A stretch of DNA of 64,000 bases, from contig CAJTCV010000002.1 in the NCBI GenBank assembly GCA_910574805.1, positions 186,001 through 250,000 of the forward strand, written 5' to 3'. The translations under genes and the position numbers were made by a program. The notes beneath the pieces are model-generated. The model searched no databases and was not told the DNA's origin. It was given only the letters and a program-made list of their open reading frames with translations. Shown here one piece after another: positions 6,757-15,671 of the stretch (position 1 is its first letter; each line of letters begins with the position of its first letter). The DNA comes from Lachnospiraceae bacterium (GTDB lineage: Bacteria; Bacillota; Clostridia; Lachnospirales; Lachnospiraceae).

Positions 6757-6881
6757 CATTTACAACTATCCATACAATGATAATCATTTCATTATGTGGA
6801 GCAGTTTATTTAGGTAAACAGTGCTATTCATTCATAAAGTGGATTGCAAAATGGACGCTAAAGGAATTAGAAGAAGAATAA
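6744..6881 (+). CDS. Small single-helix membrane protein (45 aa)
   Basis: GTG 6744 to TAA 6879-6881. One hydrophobic helix (HTMIIISLCGAVYLG) is followed by an amphipathic, charged C-terminus (KWIAKWTLKELEEE). A GGGGG-rich ribosome binding site lies about 8 nt upstream. The start overlaps the preceding gene, suggesting translational coupling, and a perfect 18-bp terminator follows 10 nt after the stop. This fits a real small gene. Function unknown. Confidence 0.55.
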   Translation: MDYLTFTTIHTMIIISLCGAVYLGKQCYSFIKWIAKWTLKELEEE

Positions 6882-6891
6882 TAAACAGCAT

Positions 6892-6937
6892 TATCAAAAA
6901 AGGTTTATCCGGCAGAATAGATAAACCTTTTTTGATA
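6892..6937 (+). terminator. Strong terminator, perfect 18-bp stem
   Basis: TATCAAAAAAGGTTTATC (6892-6909) pairs perfectly with the complementary arm at 6920-6937, which contains six Ts. It closes the two-gene unit 6547-6881. The A-run and T-run make it active in both directions. Confidence 0.85.
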
Positions 6938-7041
6938 TATGACTTTTCATCAATAGAAAATCCCATTGCCGTCATGTACAGATACATGGGATTGATAAGG
7001 AAGTGATATAAAAATTTAACAGAAACGAGAGGGATTGAGCA

Positions 7042-7239
7042 ATGGCTGGAAAGAATATCCGTGTAGTGCCAAAGATAAGCAACAATCTCATAGCGGTCTA
7101 TATCTGCATACCGTCTACTGGGGAGAGCAGACAGGTCGCACTGGTTGAATGTCCGAATGATAACCAGTTAAACGATAATGTGGAACTGGCAGACGAACTA
7201 TGCAAGACATATAGAAAGAGACTGAACAAGAGCATATGA
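7042..7239 (+). CDS. Small protein of unknown function (65 aa), element B
   Basis: Starts MAGKNIRVVPKIS; short beta strands (NLIAVYICIPSTGESRQVALVE) are followed by a helical basic tail (ADELCKTYRKRLNKSI). A GAGAGGG-type ribosome binding site lies about 10 nt upstream, and a rho-independent terminator follows directly. No named family recognised. The basic tail could contact nucleic acid. Confidence 0.6.
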   Translation: MAGKNIRVVPKISNNLIAVYICIPSTGESRQVALVECPNDNQLNDNVELADELCKTYRKRLNKSI

Positions 7240-7245
7240 GTTTAA

Positions 7246-7279
7246 AAGGCAGTTGCTTTAAAAGCGGCTGTCTTTTTTT
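7246..7279 (+). terminator. Rho-independent terminator
   Basis: CAGTTGCTT pairs with AAGCGGCTG across a short loop (two G-U pairs) and is followed by TCTTTTTTT. It ends the 65-aa gene. Confidence 0.8.
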
Positions 7280-8087
7280 GTGTTTATTTTAATACAACTA
7301 AGGAGCAGTAAGACAGGAAGATATATTGAAAAGTCCCGATATACAAGTGTAAAAGTCTTTGCAGACAGTAAAACAGAAAAGCGGTTACAGATACAGACAG
7401 GGCATACAATCCAGATTTCTCAAGTTTGTATTTCTGATTTATATAAAATTTTGAAGTTTCTATAATATAGTATATTGATTCTGGTAAATATCCCTTGAAT
7501 TGTAAGTTTTCAATAAGGTATGGGAAAAGAAAATATTTTAAAAAGAGTTGATTTTATAAGGATTTCAAAGAGTTTGGGGAAAAGAAAAGGATGGAATGTC
7601 TTTAAACGGGTGTATTGATAAAATTTTATTAAATTGTAGATTTGGAAATCTGGTACAAATTTCTGAACAGAAAAAAGGGTTGTTCCGAATGACAATGATA
7701 ATACATCTCATTGCAGACATTCCATTTTAAAATATGTGTTTCTTATGAAATACAGAAGACCGGAGATTATACAAAGATTATAAAATGAGCCAACATAACA
7801 ACAGCAATAAATTCAAGTGATAAAGAAAAGTACAAAGATTTGTGCTGATCGGATGCAGCTGATAAATTTCAGTAACTGCAAAAATTGGACTTGTTGGAAT
7901 AATTGTGTTGCATGAGGAACAGTTACAATATCAATCAAATTTAACCACTGATATACATTAGTAATTTCAAATTTTTAGTAAAAATTCACTTCCAGTTCAC
8001 AACTGATTGGAGAATCAGCGGTATCATAAACATCCACTTGAAAGAGGGGGCAGTAAAAAAATTTTGATTATATGGAGGTAAAATAAT
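7280..8087. other. AT-rich region upstream of the element B integrase
   Basis: About 800 nt with no well-supported gene. Short open frames exist (for example 7280-7465 and 7520-7618) but lack ribosome binding sites. A small inverted repeat (AAATTTTTAGTAAAAATT, about 7970) and a TGATT...AATCA hairpin (about 8005-8017) lie before int. The region probably contains the integrase promoter. An excisionase would be expected here and was not found. Confidence 0.5.
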
Positions 8088-9308
8088 ATGAGTAAGGATA
8101 ATAAGAGAAGAGACAGCAAAGGCCGTATATTGAGGACAGGTGAACAGCAGAGACAGGATGGAAAGTTTATGTATGCTTACCGTGGCAGAGACAATAAGAT
8201 GCACTATGTTTACAGTTGGAAACTGGAGCCGACTGATAAACTGCCGGCCGGTAAAAGGGAATGCAGGTCATTGAGGGAACTGGAAAAAGAGATTGAAAAA
8301 TCGCTCAATGAAGAACTGGCATACCACGGTGGAGATGTCACGGTATTAGAACTGGTTGAAAGATATATTGCCACTAAAATAGGGGTAAGACATAACACCA
8401 TTGCCGGATATAAAACAGTTGTCAACATATTGAAGAAAGAAGAGTTTGGCAGCCGGAGGATTGATTTGGTAAAACCGTCAGACGCTAAACTCTGGCTGAT
8501 TAAGTTGCAGTCAGAGGATAAGAGAAGTTACAGCAGTATCCATAGTATCAGAGGTGTTGTGCGTCCTGCCTTTCGTATGGCGGTTGAGGATGATTTAATA
8601 AAGAAGAATCCCTTTGACTGGGAACTTGCAACAGTGTTAATCAATGACAGCGTATCAAGGGAGGCAATTACACCGAGACAGGAAAGGCTGTTCCTTGATT
8701 TTATAAAAGGAGACAAACATTATTCACAATATTATGAGGGGATGTATATATTATTCAAGACAGGCATGAGGATTTCAGAGTTCTGTGGCCTTACGCTGTC
8801 AGACGTGGATATGAAAGGACGGAAGATACATATAGATAAGCAGTTACAGCGTACAAGAGAGGGTAACTATATCATAGCGGATACGAAAACCACCTATGGA
8901 GAAAGGTATTTGCCAATGACGGAAGAAGTTTACCAGTGCTTTAAAAAGCTGGCAGCCAGACGCAGGAAAACAAAGGTGGAGCCAATGGTGGATGGTGTGG
9001 GCGGCTTTCTGGTTCTGGATCAGAATGGTATGCCGTACCTTGCATTACATTGGGAAAAGCGGTTCGAGTATGCTCTGAAGAAGTATAACAGGACATACAA
9101 GGAAGAACTGCCAAAGATAACGCCGCATGTATGCAGACATACTTATTGTAGTAACATGGCAAAGTCAGGAGTAAATGCAAAGACTTTACAATATCTTATG
9201 GGTCATGCCGACATTGCCACGACCTTAAATGTGTATACCCATTTGGGATATGATGATGTGGAAAAGGAAGTAAGGGAAATGGAAGAAAGGCTTAGAAAGG
9301 AAGTGTAG
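8088..9308 (+). CDS. int: Tyrosine integrase of element B
   Basis: A 406-aa Tn916-Int-type tyrosine recombinase. Catalytic residues are Arg228 (GMRISEF), His347-x2-Arg350 (HVCRH), His373 (MGHAD) and nucleophile Tyr383 (NVYTH). The N-terminal arm-binding domain has the KGRILRTGEQQRQDGKFMY pattern also seen in the element A enzyme. The ribosome binding site is TGGAGGT before ATG 8088. It lies 192 nt from the attachment site in the phosphatase gene. Shared target and homology with the element A integrase imply related specificity. Confidence 0.95.
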   Translation: MSKDNKRRDSKGRILRTGEQQRQDGKFMYAYRGRDNKMHYVYSWKLEPTDKLPAGKRECRSLRELEKEIEKSLNEELAYHGGDVTVLELVERYIATKIGVRHNTIAGYKTVVNILKKEEFGSRRIDLVKPSDAKLWLIKLQSEDKRSYSSIHSIRGVVRPAFRMAVEDDLIKKNPFDWELATVLINDSVSREAITPRQERLFLDFIKGDKHYSQYYEGMYILFKTGMRISEFCGLTLSDVDMKGRKIHIDKQLQRTREGNYIIADTKTTYGERYLPMTEEVYQCFKKLAARRRKTKVEPMVDGVGGFLVLDQNGMPYLALHWEKRFEYALKKYNRTYKEELPKITPHVCRHTYCSNMAKSGVNAKTLQYLMGHADIATTLNVYTHLGYDDVEKEVREMEERLRKEV

Positions 9309-9335
9309 GCGTGTAGGAATTTACCTTTGGAAAGG

Positions 9336-9367
9336 GTAGAAAAAAGGGCATTTTACCTTTTTTCTAC
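9336..9367 (+). terminator. Terminator after the element B integrase
   Basis: GTAGAAAAAAGG (9336-9347) pairs perfectly with CCTTTTTTCTAC (9356-9367). A-run and T-run in the arms make it bidirectional. It would insulate the integrase from the phosphatase gene, which then needs its own promoter within 9368-9490. Confidence 0.8.
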
Positions 9368-9499
9368 TCATTTTGGGAGACAAAATATACCGGGTTGTGG
9401 TAAGATATACGAGGTATAGAGTTTTTGAGGTCAGAGGAAAAACCTTGAAAACAAAAGGAAAAACCAAGATATACCAAGATATAAGGAGATATGGAAAAC

Positions 9500-9531
9500 A
9501 TGATAAAAATTTTATTTATATGCCACGGCAA
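9500..9531 (+). other. Attachment site at the right end of element B, within the phosphatase gene
   Basis: This 32-bp sequence is 29/32 identical to 2449-2480. It starts with the ATG of the phosphatase gene and covers the first half of its P-loop codons. AAGGAG (9483-9488), contributed by element B, lies 11 nt before this ATG. Two copies of ACCAAGATAT at about 9463-9483 could be integrase arm sites. Confidence 0.82.
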
Positions 9532-9961
9532 CATCTGCCGCAGCCCAATGTGTGAGTACGTCATGAAAGACCTGGTGGAGAGGCAGGGGCTGTCCGACTG
9601 CTTTTTCATCGATTCTGCTGCTACCAGCAGGGAAGAGATCGGCAACCGGGTCCACCGCGGTACGCGGGAGAAGCTGAAGAAGGAGGGGATCTTCTGCGGA
9701 GATCATCGGGCCAGACAGATGACGCGGGCGGATTATGAACAGTTTGACTATCTCATTGGAATGGACACCTGGAATATTGACAATATGCAGCGGATTGTCA
9801 GACAGGATCCGGAGAAAAAGATCAGCCGCCTCCTGGACTTTTCAGAATGTCCCAGGGATATTCAGGATCCATGGTATACCGGGAATTTTGACGTGACGTA
9901 TGAAGACGTGGCAGAGGGGTGTCAGGCGCTGCTGGAATACATTAAGGAGAATGATCTGTAA
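9500..9961 (+). CDS. Low-molecular-weight protein tyrosine phosphatase (integration target)
   Basis: A 153-aa cysteine phosphatase. The signature P-loop C-x5-R (CHGNICRS) is at residues 8-14 with nucleophile Cys8, and the general-acid loop is DPWYTGNF near residues 118-125. In Bacillota, such enzymes act on phosphotyrosine proteins in polysaccharide synthesis and stress control. Start: ATG 9500 has AAGGAG 11 nt upstream; an in-frame ATG at 9491 is only 2 nt from it and less likely. The 5' end has been regenerated by element B, so expression now depends on element sequence. The next gene starts 22 nt after the stop, suggesting an operon. Confidence 0.93.
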   Translation: MIKILFICHGNICRSPMCEYVMKDLVERQGLSDCFFIDSAATSREEIGNRVHRGTREKLKKEGIFCGDHRARQMTRADYEQFDYLIGMDTWNIDNMQRIVRQDPEKKISRLLDFSECPRDIQDPWYTGNFDVTYEDVAEGCQALLEYIKENDL

Positions 9962-9983
9962 CAGAGGAAAGGGACATAAATAT

Positions 9984-11057
9984 ATGAGATTAATACACTG
10001 CGCGGATCTGCATCTGGATTCCAGGATGGAGTCCGGGCTTTCTTCGGAAAGGGCACAGGAGCGCCGTCTGGAGCTTTTGAGGACATTCACCCGTATGGTG
10101 GAACAGGCAGAGCGGGAACAGGCGGAGGCAGTTCTGATCTGCGGGGATCTGTTTGATGCCAGGACGATCTCGGTCCGTGCCGGGAACTGCGTGCTGGATG
10201 CCGTCAGGATGCATCCGCAGATCACATTTTATTATCTGCAGGGAAACCATGACCGGAACGGTTTCCTTGACGGAAGCAGACAGCTCCCGGAGAATCTGAA
10301 GACCTTCGGATCGGACTGGACCTCATATGAACAGGGAGATGTGACCATCACCGGGGCGGAGCTCTCGGAAGAAACAGGAGAAGACCTGACGGAGCGGCTT
10401 GTGCTGGACCGGAACAGACTGAACATCGTGATGCTCCATGGAATGGTCACGGAATATGGCGGAAAGGACCAGTCGGATACCTTTTCCGTGCGTGCCCTTC
10501 GGGGAAAGGGGATTGATTATCTGGCCCTTGGGCATATCCACAGTTATCGGCAGGAGCGGCTGGATGACAGGGGCGTCTGGTGCTACAGCGGATGCATGGA
10601 AGGCCGGGGATTTGATGAGTGCGGGGAGAAAGGTTATGTGATGCTTGAGACCGCAAAGGGAAGAGTCGTTTCGTCCTTTGTTCCTTTTGCTCAGCGGACA
10701 TTGCATGAGGTGCCGGTGGATGTCACAGGGATGATGACTCAGGAGGAAATCCGAAGGGAGATCCTTGAGGAACTGGCGTCTGTTCCCCGGGAAGATCTGG
10801 TGAAAATCGTTCTGACCGGCCGGGTGGATCTGGAAGTGGAGCGGGATCCTGAATGGGTTCGGAAATGGCTGGAAGACGAATATTATTTTCTGAAGGTGAA
10901 GGATGAGACTTCACTTCTGGTCCGGCCGGAGGATTATCAGTATGATGTGTCCCTGAAGGGAGAATTTGTCCGGCTGGTGCTGGCGTCTGATCTGCCGGAA
11001 CACGAAAAAGAAGAGATACTGCAAAGAGGCATCCGTGCCCTGGCAGGGGAGGGATAA
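9984..11057 (+). CDS. Mre11/SbcD-type DNA repair exonuclease
   Basis: A 357-aa metallophosphoesterase nuclease. Metal-binding motifs are visible in order: DLHLDS (D-x-H), GDLFD, GNHD and then GHIH. It most resembles B. subtilis YhaO, partner of YhaN. The start is ATG 9984 (MRLIHCADLHLD) with AGGAAAGGG upstream; the frame is open further back only through the phosphatase end. It is followed 1 nt later by the start of a YhaN-like ATPase, as expected for an Mre11-Rad50-like complex acting on DNA ends. Confidence 0.9.
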   Translation: MRLIHCADLHLDSRMESGLSSERAQERRLELLRTFTRMVEQAEREQAEAVLICGDLFDARTISVRAGNCVLDAVRMHPQITFYYLQGNHDRNGFLDGSRQLPENLKTFGSDWTSYEQGDVTITGAELSEETGEDLTERLVLDRNRLNIVMLHGMVTEYGGKDQSDTFSVRALRGKGIDYLALGHIHSYRQERLDDRGVWCYSGCMEGRGFDECGEKGYVMLETAKGRVVSSFVPFAQRTLHEVPVDVTGMMTQEEIRREILEELASVPREDLVKIVLTGRVDLEVERDPEWVRKWLEDEYYFLKVKDETSLLVRPEDYQYDVSLKGEFVRLVLASDLPEHEKEEILQRGIRALAGEG

Positions 11058-11058
11058 G

Positions 11059-13140
11059 ATGCGGATCCTTAGATTACATATTGAAAATTTTGGAAGACTG
11101 TACAATGTTGACATGGAGTTTGCAGAGGGGTTAAACAGGATCTGCCGGGAAAATGGATGGGGAAAATCCACGCTGGCTGCATTTATCAAAGCCATGTTTT
11201 ACGGGCTTCCTTATACGACGAAGAGGTCTTTGCAGGAAAATGACCGAAAGCATTATCTTCCCTGGCAGGGCGGAGCCTTTGGAGGCAGCCTGGAATTTCA
11301 GACAGAGGAACGCGCATACCGGGTGGAGCGGTTCTTCGGAGCGAAGGATAAGGACGATACGTTTGAACTGTATGATCTGCAGACAGGGCTGGACAGCCTG
11401 GACTATTCCGAGCGTCTGGGAGAGGAACTGTTCGGCGTGGATCGGGCAGCCTACGGTCGGAGCAGTTTTCTGGGGCAGCAGGATCTGATGGTTTCTGTGA
11501 ATGACAGTCTTGGCGCCCGTCTGACGCACGTGGAGGAAGATGCGGGGGATATGAGGAACTATGAAAGGGCTGTATCCTCTCTGGAAGATAAAATGAAATA
11601 TTTTCAGAAGACCGGAGGCCGGGGACAGATCGGAAAGCTGGAGGAAGAGCGCCGCATCGTGCGGGAGGAGCTCGCCGGATGCCGGCAGCAGGAAGATGAG
11701 ATGGAAGAGTGGAATTCTGTGCTCAGTTCCAGAAGAGCGCTTGCCGATGATGTGAGGGATTCCATGGAGAATATCATGCGCACGCTCCGAAGTGTACAGG
11801 AGCAGAAGCAGACCGAGGCGAAACGGGCACAGTATGAACTGCTGAAGCGGCAGGCGGAGGAAAAGCAGAGGGAACTGCAGCAGACTGCCGCTGCGCTGGC
11901 AGAATATACGGATACTCCGCCGGGAGAAGAGGAGCTGGACCGGTGCCGGGAGCGGATCTATCAGCTGGACGGACTGCGGCAGAGAGAGGAAGGTGCGGAC
12001 CGGCAGCTGAAGGATGCGGTGAGCCGTCAGGGTGATGTGGAAGATGCCAGAGGAGAGCTTTCTTCCCCGGGAATCTGGCTGGTGGTTCTGGCAGTATTTC
12101 TGATGGTTCTGGGAGGATTCTGTATGTTCCGGGGAATCCCGGCGGCGGGGATCGCGGTTCTGATTGCGGGTGCTGTGCTCCTTGTGCTTGGATGCCTGAA
12201 GGAACAGAGCTGCCGTTCAAAAATGGAGGAGCTGGAGAGACGGGTTCAGGAGAGCGGCCAGCAGGTCCGGGAGGCAGACCGGGCTCTGCGGGATATTCAG
12301 AAGAAGCAGGACATGCTGGAAAAGAAGATCGGAGAGCTTCTGGAGGTTGAGAAACATGCGGATACGGCAAAGATGGAGCAGCTCTGGAAGGAGGAACGGA
12401 GGAAGAGCAGGGCATACAGAGAACTAAAGCAGAGATACGAGGAGCAGAAAAAGGAAGTTCAGAGGAGCCGGGAGCTGTGGTTCTGCTTCGGGGAAAATTT
12501 TTCTGAGGAAGAAAAAGAACAGATGAAGCAGTCACGGGAAGCCCTGCCTGACGCGGAGACTCTGGAAGGAAAGCTGGAACAGGAGAAGGCACGTCTGAAG
12601 AAGCTTGAGAAGGAACAGGAGGATATCCGGTTTCGCCTGAAAGGACTGCAGGAAAAGGCGGAGCAGATCCCGAAGCTTAAGGAAAGAGAAGCATGGCTGT
12701 CGGAGCAGATCGCGGAAGCGGTCCGGGAGCATGATCTTCTTGGACAGACGGTCCGGTATCTGAAGCTGGCAAGGGAACAGTTTTCTGCCCATTATCTGAA
12801 AGACATGAAAGAGAGGCTGGATCATTACCTGACGGAGATGGGGACCGGACCCGAGGGCGGTATCTCTCTGGATGTCCGTCTGCAGATGAAGGTGCAGGAG
12901 GCAGGGGCATACCGGAGCCTGGAGTCTCAGAGCACCGGGCAGCAGGATCTGCTGTGCTTTGCAGAGCGGCTGGCAGTTGTGGATGTTTTATATAAGGATG
13001 AAAAGCCGCCGCTGATTCTGGATGATCCTTTCACGAATCTGGATACTGTGAGACAGAGACGTGCCATGGAGGTGCTGAGGCAGCTTTCCGAAGAGCGGCA
13101 GATGATCTGTTTCACCTGTCATGAGGATCCCGGCCCGTAG
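11059..13140 (+). CDS. YhaN-like SMC/Rad50-type ATPase
   Basis: A 693-aa AAA ATPase. Walker A (ENGWGKST) is at about residues 33-40, a long coiled coil runs from about 190 to 590, and the C-terminal signature and Walker B are STGQQDLLCFAERLA and LILDDPFTNLD. A hydrophobic pair of segments in the middle (about 335-375, IWLVVLAVFLMVLG and AGIAVLIAGAVLLVLG) would anchor it in the membrane, a feature of YhaN rather than SbcC. ATG 11059 follows AGGGGAGGG. Likely works with the nuclease encoded just upstream. Confidence 0.88.
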   Translation: MRILRLHIENFGRLYNVDMEFAEGLNRICRENGWGKSTLAAFIKAMFYGLPYTTKRSLQENDRKHYLPWQGGAFGGSLEFQTEERAYRVERFFGAKDKDDTFELYDLQTGLDSLDYSERLGEELFGVDRAAYGRSSFLGQQDLMVSVNDSLGARLTHVEEDAGDMRNYERAVSSLEDKMKYFQKTGGRGQIGKLEEERRIVREELAGCRQQEDEMEEWNSVLSSRRALADDVRDSMENIMRTLRSVQEQKQTEAKRAQYELLKRQAEEKQRELQQTAAALAEYTDTPPGEEELDRCRERIYQLDGLRQREEGADRQLKDAVSRQGDVEDARGELSSPGIWLVVLAVFLMVLGGFCMFRGIPAAGIAVLIAGAVLLVLGCLKEQSCRSKMEELERRVQESGQQVREADRALRDIQKKQDMLEKKIGELLEVEKHADTAKMEQLWKEERRKSRAYRELKQRYEEQKKEVQRSRELWFCFGENFSEEEKEQMKQSREALPDAETLEGKLEQEKARLKKLEKEQEDIRFRLKGLQEKAEQIPKLKEREAWLSEQIAEAVREHDLLGQTVRYLKLAREQFSAHYLKDMKERLDHYLTEMGTGPEGGISLDVRLQMKVQEAGAYRSLESQSTGQQDLLCFAERLAVVDVLYKDEKPPLILDDPFTNLDTVRQRRAMEVLRQLSEERQMICFTCHEDPGP

Positions 13141-13192
13141 AATCGGATTCTGCCGCGCCCGTTTAAATGCGATTTCCTGGTATCGGTTGTTT

Positions 13193-14557
13193 TCATATAA
13201 GCGCCTGCTTCTGAAACAGGGGATGATGTTTTCGCGCGTACAGGTAGGTCAGCGCATGGATCAGCGTCGTCAGGATCCAGGACACCGGATAGGACAGAAG
13301 CAGGATATTCTGTGTGGGCATCCATGCAAAAATGGTTGCAAGCCACAGGATCCGGAACAGGCAGGCGCCGGACAGGGAGACGACCATGGGCGTGAGCGCG
13401 TAGCCAAGTCCCCGCATGATACCCATGACGACTTCCATGACCCCGCAGAGAAAATAGGGGGCGCTGATCCAGAGGAGCCGTGTGCGTCCTGCCGCGATGA
13501 CGGCGGAGTCTGCGGAATAGATGCCAAGGAGCGGTTCTCCCAGCAGGTTGACGCCCACACCCATGATGAGCCCGATCACGGTCACCAGTCCCAGTCCGGA
13601 AAAGAGGATCCGGTTGATCCGGTCTGCTTTCCCGGCGCCGGTGTTCTGGCTTGTGAAGCTGACCGCCGCCTGATGGACTGCATTCATGGAGATATAGACA
13701 AACTGCTCGATGCTCATGGCAGCGCTGTTGCCGGCCACGACGATGGAGCCGAAGGAATTGATGGAGGACTGGATCAGCACATTGGAAAAGGAGAACAGAG
13801 ATCCCTGTATTCCGGCAGGCAGCCCGATCTGCATCATCCGGCGCAGACGGAGCGGGTGGATGTAGAGCTTTCGGATATTGAGCCGGCAGGGACCCTCCAT
13901 CCGGCACAGACAGAGCAGGATCAGTACGGCGCTGATGCACTGGGCAATGATCGTTGCCAGCGCTACGCCGGCCACGTCCATGTGCAGGGTGATGACGAAG
14001 AACAGGTTCAGTACCACGTTCACCACACCGGCCACGGACAGGAAGTACAGAGGCTTTCTGGTATCTCCGGCGGCCCGCAGGATGGCGCTCCCGAAGTTGT
14101 AGACCATGGTGGCGGGCATCCCGATGAAGATGATCTTCAGGTAGAGCGCAGCTTTGTCAAGAACGTCCAGAGGCGCCCCCATCCGGATCAGAAGAGGCCT
14201 GGTGAAAAGCATTCCCACGCCAATGAGCAGGATGCCGGAGATCATGCTGATGGTGATGGCTGTGTGCACATTATCCTGGGTTCCTTTTTCATCTCCGCTT
14301 CCCAGCGTATGCCCCACGGTTACATTGGTTCCGATGGACAGTCCGATAAAGAGGTTGACCAGCAGGTTGGTGAGCGAACTGGTGGAGCCAACGGCGGCCA
14401 GAGACTCATTGCCGGCAAACCGGCCGACTACGATCACGTCTGCGGCATTGAAGAGCAGCTGCAGGCAGCCGGAGAGCATCAGGGGCAGGCTGAAGGCAAT
14501 GATTCCCGGCAGCAGCGGGCCGTTGCACATATCGATCTTGTGAGATTTTCCGGACAT
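13193..14557 (-). CDS. MATE-family multidrug exporter
   Basis: A 454-aa integral membrane protein with about 12 predicted helices and the MATE pattern: LPGIIAFSLPLMLSGCLQLLFNAADVIVVGRFAG near the N-terminus (in two parts) and a repeated half later (QIGLPAGIQGSLFSFSNVLIQSSIN). Such proteins expel cationic drugs by Na+ or H+ antiport. ATG 14557 is chosen because GGAGGGG lies just upstream; an earlier ATG at 14587 lacks this. It converges with the YhaN-like gene (53 nt gap) and is unrelated to its neighbours. Confidence 0.92.
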   Translation of the reverse strand: MSGKSHKIDMCNGPLLPGIIAFSLPLMLSGCLQLLFNAADVIVVGRFAGNESLAAVGSTSSLTNLLVNLFIGLSIGTNVTVGHTLGSGDEKGTQDNVHTAITISMISGILLIGVGMLFTRPLLIRMGAPLDVLDKAALYLKIIFIGMPATMVYNFGSAILRAAGDTRKPLYFLSVAGVVNVVLNLFFVITLHMDVAGVALATIIAQCISAVLILLCLCRMEGPCRLNIRKLYIHPLRLRRMMQIGLPAGIQGSLFSFSNVLIQSSINSFGSIVVAGNSAAMSIEQFVYISMNAVHQAAVSFTSQNTGAGKADRINRILFSGLGLVTVIGLIMGVGVNLLGEPLLGIYSADSAVIAAGRTRLLWISAPYFLCGVMEVVMGIMRGLGYALTPMVVSLSGACLFRILWLATIFAWMPTQNILLLSYPVSWILTTLIHALTYLYARKHHPLFQKQALI

Positions 14558-14921
14558 TTTGGTCCCCTCCGTTTTCTGTATTTTCAATATATTATCTGTA
14601 GTTCATGGACATGTTTCCTGAAAGATATCTTCTAATATAGAACGGCTTTTTCTGTACGTCAAGAGAAATTTTTCTGTTGATCTTCATATTATTTCTCCTT
14701 GATTAATTAAAAAAATAAATTAATGAAAATAAAATTAATATAAAAAACAAGTGTATTATTCACAAAAACAGGAAAAACCCAAGAAACCATAAAGTAAAAC
14801 CAACGAAAAGATAAAAAACTACTTTAATTATTGAAAAAACTGTGAAAAATTTATATAATATAGTAAATAAAGTTAATTAATATTATTATAAAATTAACTT
14901 AAAAATAAGGAAGAGTAAAGT
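14558..14921. other. AT-rich intergenic region between divergent genes
   Basis: About 360 nt with promoters for the MATE gene (left) and the glycosidase region (right). TATAAT-like boxes occur near 14855. A 7-bp inverted repeat, AGTTAAT (14871-14877) and ATTAACT (14893-14899), lies just before the GTG at 14922 and could be an operator. No gene seen. Confidence 0.45.
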
Positions 14922-15658
14922 GTGAAGAGAAAAATACCAGGATTGAGAAGGGTAACGGTCTGGTTTTGTGCAGTCATACTGGCTGATTCGCCTTCTTTTT
15001 CCCATGCGGTTCTGGCAAGACCTTCTGATGCGGAAGAAGTGAAGCGGATCTGGGATTTCTCGGACGGCGTTCAGGGCTGGGTATATGACGACAGCTGGGC
15101 CGGGGACGGCTACCATGGGACAGGCGCCTGTGAGCAGGGCCCGGAGAGGGAGATGCTGAAGGTCAGTCTTGATTATTCAGCGGATGTGGAGAAAGGATGG
15201 AGCCAGACCAGGATCAGCTTTACGGAAGAATCGGGGATCGACTATTCTCCGTATAAGGTGCTGACTTTTGATCTCTATTATGACCTGAATGCATACACTA
15301 CGGGGCAGATTGCAGTCAAAGCTTTCTTAGACAATGTGTTTCAGGATCAGCAATATCAAAGAAGAAAAATATCTGGTGGATTCCACCGTTGCTCCGGATA
15401 CCAGGACGGCAGTATCCTCTACAGAATCAGAATTTGCTGTAAATGGGGCAGTGTACGCCTATACGGATTCTGTGCAGCTGGCGGATCCGGATGCGGACCC
15501 TTCTGCTGTGGCACTGTACCAGTATCTGAAAGCAGTGGGAGAATCGGCCGACACGCTCTTTGGGCATATGGAGGACACGGTGCTGAAAGCGGGAGGCGCG
15601 GCCATCGGTGAATCGGATACCTCAGATGTGACCGGAGCTGAGAGGCGATACGTCAATC
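14922..15658 (+). pseudogene. Remnant of a secreted GH26 beta-mannanase
   Basis: The GTG 14922 frame encodes a signal peptide (about 1-31, ending SHAVLA) and a carbohydrate-binding-like segment (IWDFSDGVQGWVYDDSWAG). Near 15340-15380 the reading frame shifts by one base into another frame. That frame then shows the start of a GH26 catalytic domain: ALYQYLKAVGE, LFGHMEDTVLKAG, SDTSDVTG. At about 15640 the GH26 sequence stops and runs straight into the N-terminal part of a GH36 alpha-galactosidase. Most of the catalytic domain, including both catalytic glutamates, is gone. GH26 assignment is from these motifs; the exact shift position is uncertain. Confidence 0.7.
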
Positions 15659-15671
15659 CACACTTTTTCAC

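Larger units (their letters stand above)
2449..9531 (+). mobile_element. Integrative element B, about 7.05 kb, inserted in the phosphatase gene
   Basis: Bounded by the direct repeats 2449-2480 and 9500-9531, with its integrase gene (8088-9308) adjacent to the right end. The interior is AT-rich and made up of small genes. I see no relaxase, coupling protein, replication protein or excisionase. That suggests a satellite or mobilisable island that depends on a helper, possibly element A, or a degraded element. Boundaries are supported by sequence; the lifestyle is inferred. Confidence 0.78.

Noticed and set aside
6821-7006. A 61-codon open frame over the 6892-6937 terminator
   Set aside because: It reads through a perfect 18-bp terminator and overlaps the better-supported 45-aa gene in another frame.
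7280-7465. A 61-codon open frame directly after a terminator in element B
   Set aside because: The GTG start lies within the T-tract of the terminator and lacks a ribosome binding site. It could be a decayed gene, but I see no support.
13121-14635. A plus-strand open frame of about 500 codons opposite the MATE gene
   Set aside because: The MATE protein on the other strand has clear family motifs and a ribosome binding site.
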